Source of the DNA: an uncultured Christensenellaceae bacterium
GTDB taxonomy: Bacteria; Bacillota; Clostridia; Christensenellales; Pumilibacteraceae
Assembly: GCA_910587445.1 (NCBI GenBank)
Contig: CAJULE010000025.1
Span: forward strand, 1-33,714
DNA length: 33,714 nucleotides
Reading direction: 5' to 3'
Shown here: positions 1 to 6,966 of the stretch, piece by piece
Layout: the number at the start of each line of letters is the position of its first letter
Numbering within the stretch: position 1 is the first letter of the stretch
Position numbers and translations under genes: made by a program
Notes under the pieces: generated by a model
The model's database searches: none
Told to the model about the DNA's origin: nothing
The model's input: only the letters and a program-made list of their open reading frames with translations

Positions 1-19
1 TATTTGCTTATAGTGCGAT

Positions 20-55
20 AAAACAGCCGTTCGAAGATTTCGAGCGGCTGTTTTT
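20..55 (+). terminator. Rho-independent terminator of a gene left of the window
   Basis: Arms 20-35 and 39-54 pair over 16 bp with one G-U pair and a 3-base loop, followed by a short T run. An A run before the stem means it could also work on the minus strand. It probably ends a transcript entering from the left edge. Confidence 0.85.
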
Positions 56-85
56 ATATAACCGAATTGCAAGATGGAGATTAAA

Positions 86-150
86 GACCTTTCGACTGCG
101 CTCAATGTGACGATAAAGCAAGGTGTCATTCCGAGCGGAGTCGAGGAATC
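86..150. repeat. Imperfect inverted-repeat intergenic element
   Basis: The 26-base arms 86-111 and 125-150 face each other around a 13-base spacer. About 16 of 26 positions match, with a conserved core TCGACTnCGCTC in the left arm and its complement GAGCGGAGTCGA in the right arm. The right arm resembles the 'GTCATTCCGAGC...GTCGAGGAATC' type of dispersed intergenic repeat known from many bacterial genomes (from memory, not searched). No ORF is associated. It could be a MITE-like or REP-like unit. Confidence 0.5.
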
Positions 151-249
151 TTTTTTCATTCTTTATATTAGGTTTGCGTACGAATGATCAATTTAAATAT
201 CTTCGTTCTTTAAAAAAAATAAAAAGTTAAAAAAAATCGGCTTTTGAGG

Positions 250-279
250 TTAACAAATACGAAAAGTTTTAGGTATATA
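250..279 (+). promoter_or_regulatory. Possible promoter of the ECF sigma operon
   Basis: TTAACA (250-255) and TATATA (274-279) are separated by 18 bases in an AT-rich tract. The -10 is only a 4/6 match, so this is a weak call. ECF operons are often autoregulated, and the sigma factor's own promoter may lie here instead. Confidence 0.3.
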
Positions 280-467
280 AGATAGACTAAAGATAAAAAG
301 GAGAGATATGCTTTTCACGTAGAAAAAGCGAATATATACAAGAAATATTATTATATGACTTGTCTAAAGATGTCGCAGTTCTTGACTTTATCGGGAATTT
401 CGTGTATCATGAAAAAGAACATATCTTTGTTGATACTTATAGAAGGACTTACGGAAAGGAACGGTTG

Positions 468-992
468 ATGTCGGATTATTCAAAAGAAGTAAATAAATGT
501 CTTATCGGTGTGAAAAACGGTAAGGCAGGGAGCTTCGACAAGTTGTTCGATTTGACGGCCAACCACTTACGTTGTATCGCATTCAAACATATCGGAGACA
601 AATGTCTTGTCGATGATGTTGTTTCGGAGGCTTACATGAGAGTCTTTAAATACAGTCATACATATGACGGAGAGATAAGCGGTGTTGCTTGGCTGTATAG
701 AATCGTCAGAAACGTATGTATGGATTTCAACAAAGACGAGAATTACGAACGCGATGTCGTGGCGGCAGAAACGGCTGCGGCACTCGATACGGAAGTGAAA
801 ACCGACATGGAAAACAAACTTGATCTGTTCAAAGCCATGAAAGGTCTCGACGAATCCGATAAGGAAATCTTGAGATTGCGGTTTTACGAGGACATGACAT
901 TCGAGAATATCGGAAAAGAACTCGGTTTAAGCAAAGTTTCCGTGCACAAACGGTTGAAGCGGATACTGAGTGAGATGAACAAGTTGTTATAG
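468..992 (+). CDS. ECF-type RNA polymerase sigma factor
   Basis: This 174-residue protein has the two domains of a group IV sigma factor. Region 2 covers residues 5-75, with the DDVVSEAYMRVFK and WLYRIVRNVCMDF helices. Region 4 covers about 118-173, where DESDKEILRLRFYEDMTF leads into a helix-turn-helix (IGKELGLSKVSVHKRLKRIL). It would direct RNA polymerase to a small regulon. I chose ATG 468 because an AGGA sequence (457-460) sits 7 bases upstream and family homology begins just after it. The frame is open back to 297, with a TTG at 360, and the extra residues look protein-like, so the true N-terminus is uncertain. The gene is first in a co-directional trio with a secreted peptidase-like protein and a single-pass membrane protein that could be its anti-sigma factor (inference). 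Confidence 0.88.
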   Translation: MSDYSKEVNKCLIGVKNGKAGSFDKLFDLTANHLRCIAFKHIGDKCLVDDVVSEAYMRVFKYSHTYDGEISGVAWLYRIVRNVCMDFNKDENYERDVVAAETAAALDTEVKTDMENKLDLFKAMKGLDESDKEILRLRFYEDMTFENIGKELGLSKVSVHKRLKRILSEMNKLL

Positions 993-1034
993 ACTAAGTT
1001 TATAAAAATCAAAAGAGGTAGGTAGGATAAAAGT

Positions 1035-1841
1035 ATGAAGAAATTGAAAAAGCTGTCGGTATTGCCCATGCTCGTAGTAAGTATGTTGTTATTCGTAGCT
1101 TGGACGCCGATTGCGGAGCCCGATCGCTATGCGGACGTGCAACTGCTTTCGCCGTATGCGAACGAGACTGTATACTATACGTCAAAGAATGAGTACTCCG
1201 ATGAAACCGCAGGCGGTTGTCCGCAGTTTACGGCTGTCGACGGACTCGAGAACGCTTGCGGACCCGTCGCAGGGGCGGAAATAGTTGCCTTTTATGACAA
1301 GTATTATACAAACCTTATTCCCGGCTGGGATTCGTACTATCCCGCAACAGGCAAATACAGATTGCCGAACGTAACCTATACAAACCCCGTAATGCACAGT
1401 CTCTATACGAGTATGAGAACGAACGTCGACGACGTGGGCGTCAGCGAAAGCGACTGCTTAAGCGGCTTGAAGTCATACATAAACGGCAAGGGCTATAGCG
1501 TAAACTATCAGAGCGTGCTCAGCGGCAGCGCAGTAAATTTCGAGGCTTGCAAGACTGCTACGGCAAATAATAAAGTCATTATACTGTTTTCGAGAGCGAC
1601 GAATTTATATAGAGTAGGTTATGGAAATTCATATGATACTATCGTACCTGTCTCTGTGGCAGGACTTCATATAATGGTCGCATACGGATGGTATGAAGTA
1701 AACTATTATAATGAAAGCGGACTTTTCAGAACAGATAGATATTTACAAGTATCGACAGGTCTCGGTTCCCCGACGCCTATAGCGCTTTATAAAGTTAATC
1801 CGAATGATCTTAATGCGGCGTATATAGTAAATATAGCGTAA
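1035..1841 (+). CDS. Secreted papain/C39-like cysteine peptidase-fold protein
   Basis: This 268-residue protein has an N-terminal signal sequence: a positive start MKKLKKL, then a hydrophobic segment to about residue 23. It therefore acts outside the membrane. The mature part carries Gln64 and Cys75 in the context GLENACGPVAGAEI, and His212 in GLHIMVAYGW. This spacing matches papain-like C39 peptidases, where Cys starts a helix and His starts a strand. The third catalytic residue cannot be assigned with confidence. The gene lies 42 bases after the sigma gene and 10 bases before a membrane-protein gene, so it is probably in the same operon. A role in processing an envelope signal or a peptide substrate is inference only, and loss of catalysis is possible. 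Confidence 0.7.
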   Translation: MKKLKKLSVLPMLVVSMLLFVAWTPIAEPDRYADVQLLSPYANETVYYTSKNEYSDETAGGCPQFTAVDGLENACGPVAGAEIVAFYDKYYTNLIPGWDSYYPATGKYRLPNVTYTNPVMHSLYTSMRTNVDDVGVSESDCLSGLKSYINGKGYSVNYQSVLSGSAVNFEACKTATANNKVIILFSRATNLYRVGYGNSYDTIVPVSVAGLHIMVAYGWYEVNYYNESGLFRTDRYLQVSTGLGSPTPIALYKVNPNDLNAAYIVNIA

Positions 1842-1851
1842 GAGTGAGACA

Positions 1852-2532
1852 ATGAAAGAACGTGACGTACACAACTTGATAGAGCGGCAGGACGAGGAAG
1901 GCAAAAAAGCTCTTTACACTCGCATTTGCGACGGTCTCGGGCTCGAAACTAAGGTCAAGCCCGCGCCGCGTTCTAAACGTGCTCTTTTGTGGCGCGTCCT
2001 TGTGCCTGCGCTCTCGTTTTGTATTATTTGCTTTGCGATTATTTTGCCTATTGCTCTTCAAAACAGGGTGGATCCAAATCCCAACAGATATTGTTTAAGT
2101 AAAGACTGTGTAGAGGTCGTGCTCGACACGAATGTCAAGGAATATGCGGATCGAAACGGCAAGTCAATGTTATATATAGATTGGTATGATGTTGCGGAAG
2201 ATGTGACTACAATGTCATATGTAAATAAAGACAATAGTAATGATGTCATATATCTTGATGAGGTTATGACAAATGGTGATACAGGCGATGTTGTCCGTTT
2301 GAGTATATTTGATAAGCATACTTATCTTGATACATTTGATATTTTGACGAAAATGGATTATGAAGAAGCCGTTTACAAAAGCATAACAATAAAATGGGTA
2401 AAAGAATTTCAGAGTCATGTTGGCACTATAACATTCGGTGATTATCGTTACTATGTCCAAATTTCGCAACCGTCGGAAGCCGTGGATATAGTTGAAATAC
2501 TCAAAGGTATGGTAGATACGGTTATACGATGA
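1852..2532 (+). CDS. Single-pass membrane protein, candidate anti-sigma factor
   Basis: This 226-residue protein has a charged N-terminal cytoplasmic segment (residues 1-45, rich in Lys, Arg, Glu), one transmembrane helix at about 46-69 (LLWRVLVPALSF onward), and an extracellular domain of about 155 residues. That topology and its place as the third gene of an ECF-sigma operon fit an anti-sigma factor. No zinc-binding anti-sigma motif (HxxxCxxC) is present, so it would not be the ZAS type. The extracellular domain was not recognised. It starts 10 bases after the preceding stop, with only a weak GAGTGAG ribosome binding site, which suggests coupled translation. It could also be a substrate or partner of the secreted peptidase-like protein. 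Confidence 0.6.
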   Translation: MKERDVHNLIERQDEEGKKALYTRICDGLGLETKVKPAPRSKRALLWRVLVPALSFCIICFAIILPIALQNRVDPNPNRYCLSKDCVEVVLDTNVKEYADRNGKSMLYIDWYDVAEDVTTMSYVNKDNSNDVIYLDEVMTNGDTGDVVRLSIFDKHTYLDTFDILTKMDYEEAVYKSITIKWVKEFQSHVGTITFGDYRYYVQISQPSEAVDIVEILKGMVDTVIR

Positions 2533-2577
2533 ATTCGACGTTTCACTTTGAAAATCGACAAAATTAAATAAAATTAT

Positions 2578-2617
2578 AAAAAGTTAATCTTTTTTTGATA
2601 AATCGGTTAACTTTTTT
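2578..2617 (+). terminator. AT-rich hairpin after the sigma operon
   Basis: AAAAAGTTAA (2578-2587) pairs with TTAACTTTTT (2607-2616) around a 19-base loop, ending in a T run. It is weak because the stem is mostly A-T, but it sits where the operon should end. Confidence 0.4.
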
Positions 2618-2722
2618 GCATTTTCCGAGTATATATTATGTTATACCAAAGAGGAGTATAATCCACAAAAGAAATACAAAAGACAAAGTGGTGGATATAC
2701 TACAAACTCCTACATACCCCCA

Positions 2723-2760
2723 AGAATACGGTTTCCTTCGGGAAGCCGTATTCTATTTAT
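2723..2760 (+). terminator. Strong hairpin with UUCG loop
   Basis: Arms 2723-2736 and 2741-2754 pair over 14 bp with one G-U pair and close on a TTCG tetraloop. An AT-rich tract follows. The stem core ATACGG..TTC / GGAAGCCGTAT recurs in the terminator at 5467-5493. It insulates the ATPase gene from upstream transcription. Confidence 0.75.
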
Positions 2761-2777
2761 TTGTTTCCCGCTTCAAA

Positions 2778-2892
2778 AATCCGACTGAATGGAAATCGAA
2801 AATCCGACTGAATAGAATTGACAAATCCGACTGAATGAAAAGTGAAAATCTGACTGAATAGAATTGACAAATCCGACTGAATGGGATATAAT
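2778..2892 (+). repeat. Five-unit 23-bp tandem repeat ending in a promoter
   Basis: AATCCGACTGAAT starts at 2778, 2801, 2824, 2847 (one base different) and 2870, exactly every 23 bases. Each unit ends in a 10-base tail. Units 2 and 4 end in AGAATTGACA, units 1 and 3 in a related A-rich tail, and unit 5 in GGGATATAAT. The array runs into the ATPase promoter. There is no room for CRISPR spacers, and single copies of the core also occur after the gene. Confidence 0.92.
2864..2892 (+). promoter_or_regulatory. Consensus promoter of the ATPase gene, built from the repeat
   Basis: TTGACA (2864-2869) and TATAAT (2887-2892) are perfect consensus hexamers with a 17-base spacer. The spacer is repeat copy 5 plus four bases. 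The promoter lies about 28 bases ahead of the ATPase start codon. Confidence 0.88.
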
Positions 2893-2919
2893 ATCAGTAT
2901 CGAGGCGAGAGGTGTCAAT

Positions 2920-4206
2920 ATGAGCGATATTGCAAGTAAGTCGGAATATAAGAAAAGAGTTATCGACAAAACCGTAGTAAGATATTTAAATACGTTCGGC
3001 GCGGTTTGCGTAGAGGGACCGAAGTGGTGCGGAAAAACCTGGACGTCTTCATATCATGCGCAAAGCGAGCTTTTGATCGGAGACCCGACAAACAATTTTC
3101 AGAACAGGCAGCTCGCGGAAATTTCTCCGTCGGCGGTGTTGGAGGGAGAAACTCCGAGACTTTTGGACGAATGGCAGGAAGTTCCGTCGTTGTGGGACGC
3201 GGTTCGTCACAGTGTGGACAGACGGGCAAAAAAAGGTCAATTTATTTTGACGGGTTCTTCTACGCCCAAAAGGAAGGGAATACTGCACAGCGGAGTGGGG
3301 CGGATAGGGCGGCTCCGTATGCGCACGATGTCGCTTTATGAATCGGGCGATTCAAGCGGACAGGTCTCGCTTGAGGATATTTGCAACGGCGTCTATACTT
3401 CGACTCTTACGGGCGAGGTCAATTTAAAAACTCTTGCGGGGTACATCGTTCGCGGCGGTTGGCCCGGCAATCTCGACGTACCTATAAAGAATGCTTCTCT
3501 CATGCCGAATTCGTATATAAACGCGATCCTCGACAACGATGTTCAGCGCATAGACAATATAAAGTATGATACGCATAAAATGCAACTGCTGTTGCGCTCG
3601 CTTGCGAGAAACGAGAGCGCGACGGTCACGAATAAAAAATTGCTCGCCGACATAAAGGAATTCGACAACGAGGAAATAGACGGAAACACTATTGCGTCAT
3701 ATCTCGATGTGTTTAACCGATTGTTTCTTACGGATAATCAGTTGCCTTTTTCAACGAATATCCGTTCTTCGGTGCGAGTAAAACAGGCGGAGAAGCGGCA
3801 TTTTTGCGATCCCGCACTTGCCTGCGCTCTTTTGAAAGCAACGCCGGAAAGGCTGATCGGCGATTTGCATACCTTCGGTTTTTTGTTCGAGGCTTTGTGC
3901 GAGCGGGATCTGAAAATCTATGCGGAATCTTTCGGCGCAAACCTCTATCATTATCAGGATTATAAGAACCGAGAAATCGACGCTGTTATAGAACTGTCCG
4001 ACGGCAAGTGGTGTGCGTTCGAAATCAAACTCGGAGCTAATCAAGTCGACAAAGCGGCTGCCGATTTGATTGCCATTCGCGACGAAATACTCGCAGGCGG
4101 AGGAAATGCTCCGTCTGTCTTGTGTGTGGTTTGCGGAATAGCAAACGCCGCATATCTTCGTCCCGACGGCGTCTATGTCGTGCCAATAACCGCCTTGAAA
4201 AATTGA
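2920..4206 (+). CDS. AAA_14/DUF4143 family ATP-binding protein
   Basis: This 428-residue protein belongs to the widespread family that joins a P-loop ATPase to a DUF4143 domain. The Walker A is GPKWCGKT (residues 33-40). A Walker B/sensor region follows with RLLDEWQEV and QFILTGSSTP. The C-terminal part contains REIDAVIE followed by WCAFEIKLG, the D...ExK arrangement of PD-(D/E)XK nuclease folds. The biochemical role of the family is not well defined; some members sit in mobile or toxin-antitoxin-like contexts. I chose ATG 2920 because AGAGGTG (2908-2914) lies 5 bases upstream, and the earlier ATG at 2881 lies inside the promoter. The gene stands alone, with a repeat array before it and further repeat copies and a strong terminator after it. 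Confidence 0.9.
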   Translation: MSDIASKSEYKKRVIDKTVVRYLNTFGAVCVEGPKWCGKTWTSSYHAQSELLIGDPTNNFQNRQLAEISPSAVLEGETPRLLDEWQEVPSLWDAVRHSVDRRAKKGQFILTGSSTPKRKGILHSGVGRIGRLRMRTMSLYESGDSSGQVSLEDICNGVYTSTLTGEVNLKTLAGYIVRGGWPGNLDVPIKNASLMPNSYINAILDNDVQRIDNIKYDTHKMQLLLRSLARNESATVTNKKLLADIKEFDNEEIDGNTIASYLDVFNRLFLTDNQLPFSTNIRSSVRVKQAEKRHFCDPALACALLKATPERLIGDLHTFGFLFEALCERDLKIYAESFGANLYHYQDYKNREIDAVIELSDGKWCAFEIKLGANQVDKAAADLIAIRDEILAGGGNAPSVLCVVCGIANAAYLRPDGVYVVPITALKN

Positions 4207-4218
4207 TTCGCCATTGAA

Positions 4219-4231
4219 AATCCGACTGAAT
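4219..4231 (+). repeat. Repeat core copy downstream of the ATPase
   Basis: An exact AATCCGACTGAAT copy, 12 bases after the ATPase stop codon, identical to the core of the upstream 23-bp array. Confidence 0.9.
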
Positions 4232-4321
4232 GGAAAAAGACTGAAAAAGATACATCGAAAATGAAGTAAATAACATATAAGATAACATACAAGTTATTTG
4301 ACTTTGGTTTCGTAATTGAAA

Positions 4322-4334
4322 TATCCGACTGAAT
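4322..4334 (+). repeat. Second downstream repeat core copy
   Basis: TATCCGACTGAAT matches the core at 12 of 13 bases and abuts the terminator stem. It starts 103 bases after the previous copy, which is not a multiple of 23. Confidence 0.85.
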
Positions 4335-4370
4335 TAAAACACCGTTTGAGTGCAAACGGTGTTTTAATCT
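4334..4370 (+). terminator. Bidirectional terminator after the ATPase gene
   Basis: Perfect 15-bp arms, 4334-4348 and 4353-4367, enclose a 4-base loop. The outer stem is T/A-rich on both sides, so it could also stop minus-strand transcription from the XRE gene. Confidence 0.85.
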
Positions 4371-4551
4371 ATGTCCAATCGGGATTTTCGAATAATAGGG
4401 TCGTCGAAGAATTGCGCTGCAGTCATTTCGAGACCGCGAATAATAGGCGCAACGGTGTTCTTTTCGAGCCTATATTTGCGACATATTATTTTCTCTCAGA
4501 ACATTGCTTATTTGTATAGCTACAGCCGTACTTAGTTTCATATGTTTTCCG
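4371..4551. other. Non-coding stretch between the terminator and the XRE gene
   Basis: With the repeat copies and terminator, 4207-4551 is a 345-base gap without a gene. The part 4371-4551 has no convincing ORF, hairpin or repeat that I can see. It may hold the 3' untranslated region of the minus-strand XRE gene or gene remnants. Confidence 0.5.
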
Positions 4552-4875
4552 TTACATTGACCTCATAAGATTGATTATTGATTTCTTTTGTTCTGCGGAC
4601 AAAGTACTCCATAAGCGCATAACCTCTTTTTGTTCTTCGGAAAGAGTGGTAAGTTCGTCGTCGTTCAAAAGAAATTCTATGACCGAGATTTCAAACGCCG
4701 AGCAAACCGCATCCAATAACGATAAGCTTGGCGATGATTGTCTGTCTCGCCAATTATAAATCGTAGTAGGGGCTACGCCTGCATTTTTTGCGAGCTCGTA
4801 AATAGTCCAACCCTTTTTCTTGCGCAAAGCGTCAACTTTATCGTATATTTCTTTACCGTCCAACAAGTTTAACAT
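4552..4875 (-). CDS. XRE-family helix-turn-helix regulator
   Basis: This 107-residue protein has a Cro/CI-type DNA-binding domain at about residues 8-65. Its helices read DALRKKKGWTIYELAKNAGV, then APTTIYNWRDRQSSPSLSLLDAVCSAF. The remaining 40 residues are acidic and helical (DDELTTLSEEQKEVMRLWSTL), as in small stand-alone repressors. It probably dimerises and controls its own promoter and the divergent SLOG gene. A plausible minus-strand promoter has TATATT or TATAAT hexamers near 4890-4900, and a dyad AAGGG-c-AA-n5-TT-c-CCCTT at 4911-4931 is a candidate operator. No prophage genes adjoin, so it may be a remnant of a mobile unit or a simple local regulator. Confidence 0.85.
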   Translation of the reverse strand: MLNLLDGKEIYDKVDALRKKKGWTIYELAKNAGVAPTTIYNWRDRQSSPSLSLLDAVCSAFEISVIEFLLNDDELTTLSEEQKEVMRLWSTLSAEQKKSIINLMRSM

Positions 4876-4910
4876 AAATATTACCCTACAAATATATTAT
4901 ACTATACCTG

Positions 4911-4931
4911 AAGGGCAAAAATATTCCCCTT
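4911..4931. promoter_or_regulatory. Candidate operator dyad in the divergent XRE/SLOG promoter region
   Basis: AAGGG (4911-4915) and AA (4917-4918) mirror TT (4924-4925) and CCCTT (4927-4931) around a 5-base centre, with one C-C mismatch per half. It lies between the XRE start and the SLOG promoter, where a repressor would control both. Confidence 0.35.
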
Positions 4932-4957
4932 AATCTCTATAACTATTACTCAATTGA

Positions 4958-4986
4958 TTGATATTTATTGTATTATGGATTATAAT
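4958..4986 (+). promoter_or_regulatory. Promoter of the SLOG gene
   Basis: TTGATA (4958-4963) and a perfect TATAAT (4981-4986) are separated by 17 bases, with the start codon 31 bases further on. Confidence 0.75.
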
Positions 4987-5017
4987 AAAGAGAATATCGA
5001 GCAAAGGGGTAAATAAA

Positions 5018-5464
5018 ATGAAAACAGCATTTATAGGTCATCGTCAAGTGCTTGCAAAAAATATAGATTATAGATTGACAGAAGCGATTAAGTATATGAT
5101 AAATAAGGGATGTAGGAAATTTACCATGGGAACACATGGTGAGTTTGACCGTTTTGCTTTGGATACCTGTATAAAATTGCGCAAAATTTATAATGATTTG
5201 GATATAGAGGTTGCTATCTCAAGTTTAAGCGACATAAAAAAAGTAGGTACATTTAGCTCTTCTGCTGAAGTTAAAACTGTAATGTATGAAACTGAGAGCA
5301 TCCATTATAAGCGGCGAATTACCGAATGTAATAGAAAAATGATCGGCACGTGCGATACTCTTATATGTTATGTCGATACATTGGTATATAAAAGTGGAGC
5401 AAAAGAGGCTCTGCGATATGCGCAAAAGTGCGGGCTTGAAATCATAAATCTTTATTATGAATAA
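5018..5464 (+). CDS. SLOG-fold (DUF1273/YpsA-like) protein
   Basis: This 148-residue protein begins MKTAFIGHRQ, the first strand and glycine-rich turn of SLOG-superfamily Rossmann folds. GTHGEFDRFALD (about residues 35-46) is the second conserved loop, and a CNRKMIGTCDTLICYVD segment follows. Such proteins are thought to bind nucleotides or nucleotide-derived ligands; related stand-alone proteins occur in phages, plasmids and Bacillota chromosomes. No specific substrate can be given. I chose ATG 5018 because AAAGGGG lies 8 bases upstream and the fold begins at this Met. A longer in-frame ATG at 4958 lies inside the -35 hexamer. It is divergent from an XRE regulator, and its AT-rich codon use is unlike the housekeeping genes that follow. 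Confidence 0.75.
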   Translation: MKTAFIGHRQVLAKNIDYRLTEAIKYMINKGCRKFTMGTHGEFDRFALDTCIKLRKIYNDLDIEVAISSLSDIKKVGTFSSSAEVKTVMYETESIHYKRRITECNRKMIGTCDTLICYVDTLVYKSGAKEALRYAQKCGLEIINLYYE

Positions 5465-5466
5465 AA

Positions 5467-5500
5467 AATACGGCTTCGATGGGAAGCCGTATTGCTTTGT
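5467..5500. terminator. Bidirectional terminator between the SLOG gene and gdhA
   Basis: Arms 5467-5477 and 5483-5493 form a perfect 11-bp stem with a 5-base loop. On the minus strand a run of six T follows, so it is a strong terminator for gdhA and a weaker one for the SLOG gene. Confidence 0.85.
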
Positions 5501-5520
5501 GTCGGGAAAGGGGGAGATAT

Positions 5521-6852
5521 TTACTGTATGCCCTGTGCAAGCATGGCGTTTGCGACTTTCGTGAAGCCTGCGATGTTGGCGCCGTACACGAGGTTATCCT
5601 TGTGTCCGTACTCTTCCGCCGCAGCCGCTGCCTGACGGTAGATGTTTACCATTATGCCGTGGAGCTTTGCGTCGACTTCCTCGAACGTCCAGCTGAGGCG
5701 CTGAGAATTTTGGCTCATTTCAAGCGCGGATGTGGCTACGCCGCCCGCATTTGCCGCCTTGCCCGGTGCAAACAGTACGCCGCTCTTTATGAGGTACTCG
5801 GTCGCTTCGGGAGTCGTGGGCATATTGGCGCCTTCTGCCACCGCTTTGACCTTGTTCTTAACAAGGGCTTTTGCGTCGTCTATATCGAGCTCGTTCTGCG
5901 TAGCGCAGGGGAGAGCCACGTCGCATTTTACCTGCCATACATGACCGCTTGTCGAGTATTCGGACTTCGGGCGGAAAGCCTTGTATTCGGAAAGCCTGCC
6001 GCGCTTTACTTCCTTTATTTCCTTTACGGCTTCGAGGTCTATTCCGTCGGGATCGTATATCCAGCCCGTAGAGTCGGACATCGTGACGGGTTTCGCGCCG
6101 AGCGCGTATGCCTTCTCGACGGCATAGATAGCTACGTTGCCCGCGCCCGATACGGCTACGGTCTTGCCCTTGAGGCTCGAGCCGTGGGCTTTAAGCATTT
6201 CTTCGGTGAGGTAGACAAGTCCGTATCCCGTCGCTTCGGTGCGTGCAAGCGAGCCGCCGTAGGAAAGTCCCTTGCCCGTAAGCACGCCTTCGTAAAGACC
6301 GGTGATCTTCTTATAGGTGCCGTACATGAAGCCGATTTCGCGCGCGCCCGTTCCGATGTCGCCTGCGGGAACGTCGACGTCCGCGCCGATATATTTATAG
6401 AGCTCGGTCATGAACGAGCGGCAGAATTCGAACACCTCGCGGTCGGATTTGCCTTTCGGATCGAAGTCAGAACCGCCCTTGCCGCCGCCTATGGGGAGAC
6501 CCGTGAGACTGTTTTTGAATATCTGCTCGAATCCGAGGAACTTTATTATTCCGAGATTTACCGACGGGTGAAGGCGCAAACCGCCCTTATACGGTCCGAT
6601 CGCATTATTGAACTGCACGCGGAAACCGCGGTTTACGTGAGGCACGCCCTTGTCGTCTATCCAGGGCACACGGAACATGATCTGCCTGTCGGGTTCGGTA
6701 AGGCGTTCGAGCAGAGCGTTCTTTCTGTACTCGGGGTGCTTTTCCACAACGGGCTCGAGCGCTTCGAGCACCTCTTTCGCCGCTTGGTGAAACTCTGTTT
6801 CGCCGGGATTTTTGCTCACTACGTGCGCAAGCACTTCGCTGACATAGGACAT
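5521..6852 (-). CDS. gdhA: NADP-type glutamate dehydrogenase
   Basis: This 443-residue protein is a full-length hexameric glutamate dehydrogenase of the E. coli GdhA type. It interconverts 2-oxoglutarate plus ammonium with glutamate in the cytoplasm. Visible motifs are GPYKGGLRLHP with substrate-binding Lys89, PIGGGKGGSDFDP with catalytic Lys125, and DVPAGDIGTG. A Rossmann domain follows (VAVSGAGNVAIYAVEKA). Cofactor preference for NADP is inferred from subfamily and not proven by the sequence. The start has a strong AAGGAGA ribosome binding site and a TTGACG/TATACT promoter at 6938-6966. It is transcribed alone, between its own promoter and a bidirectional terminator. Confidence 0.97.
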   Translation of the reverse strand: MSYVSEVLAHVVSKNPGETEFHQAAKEVLEALEPVVEKHPEYRKNALLERLTEPDRQIMFRVPWIDDKGVPHVNRGFRVQFNNAIGPYKGGLRLHPSVNLGIIKFLGFEQIFKNSLTGLPIGGGKGGSDFDPKGKSDREVFEFCRSFMTELYKYIGADVDVPAGDIGTGAREIGFMYGTYKKITGLYEGVLTGKGLSYGGSLARTEATGYGLVYLTEEMLKAHGSSLKGKTVAVSGAGNVAIYAVEKAYALGAKPVTMSDSTGWIYDPDGIDLEAVKEIKEVKRGRLSEYKAFRPKSEYSTSGHVWQVKCDVALPCATQNELDIDDAKALVKNKVKAVAEGANMPTTPEATEYLIKSGVLFAPGKAANAGGVATSALEMSQNSQRLSWTFEEVDAKLHGIMVNIYRQAAAAAEEYGHKDNLVYGANIAGFTKVANAMLAQGIQ

Positions 6853-6937
6853 GGTGTATATCTCCTTAAAAATGAAATCTTTTTGAACCGTCTTAAGCGT
6901 GGCTTATACTTACGCCGCCGAAAGACATCTTATATAC

Positions 6938-6966
6938 AGTATATGATATCTTTTTTTGCCCGTCAA
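6938..6966 (-). promoter_or_regulatory. Promoter of gdhA
   Basis: On the minus strand TTGACG (6961-6966) and TATACT (6938-6943) are separated by 17 bases. The 5' untranslated region would be about 80 bases. Confidence 0.75.

Noticed and set aside
2595..2834. 79-codon plus-strand ORF between the sigma operon and the ATPase
   Set aside because: It reads through a hairpin and two units of the 23-bp repeat and has no domain features.
2778..2892. CRISPR array
   Set aside because: The 13-base core repeats every 23 bases, leaving 10-base tails that themselves repeat. No spacers of 25-40 unique bases and no cas genes are present.
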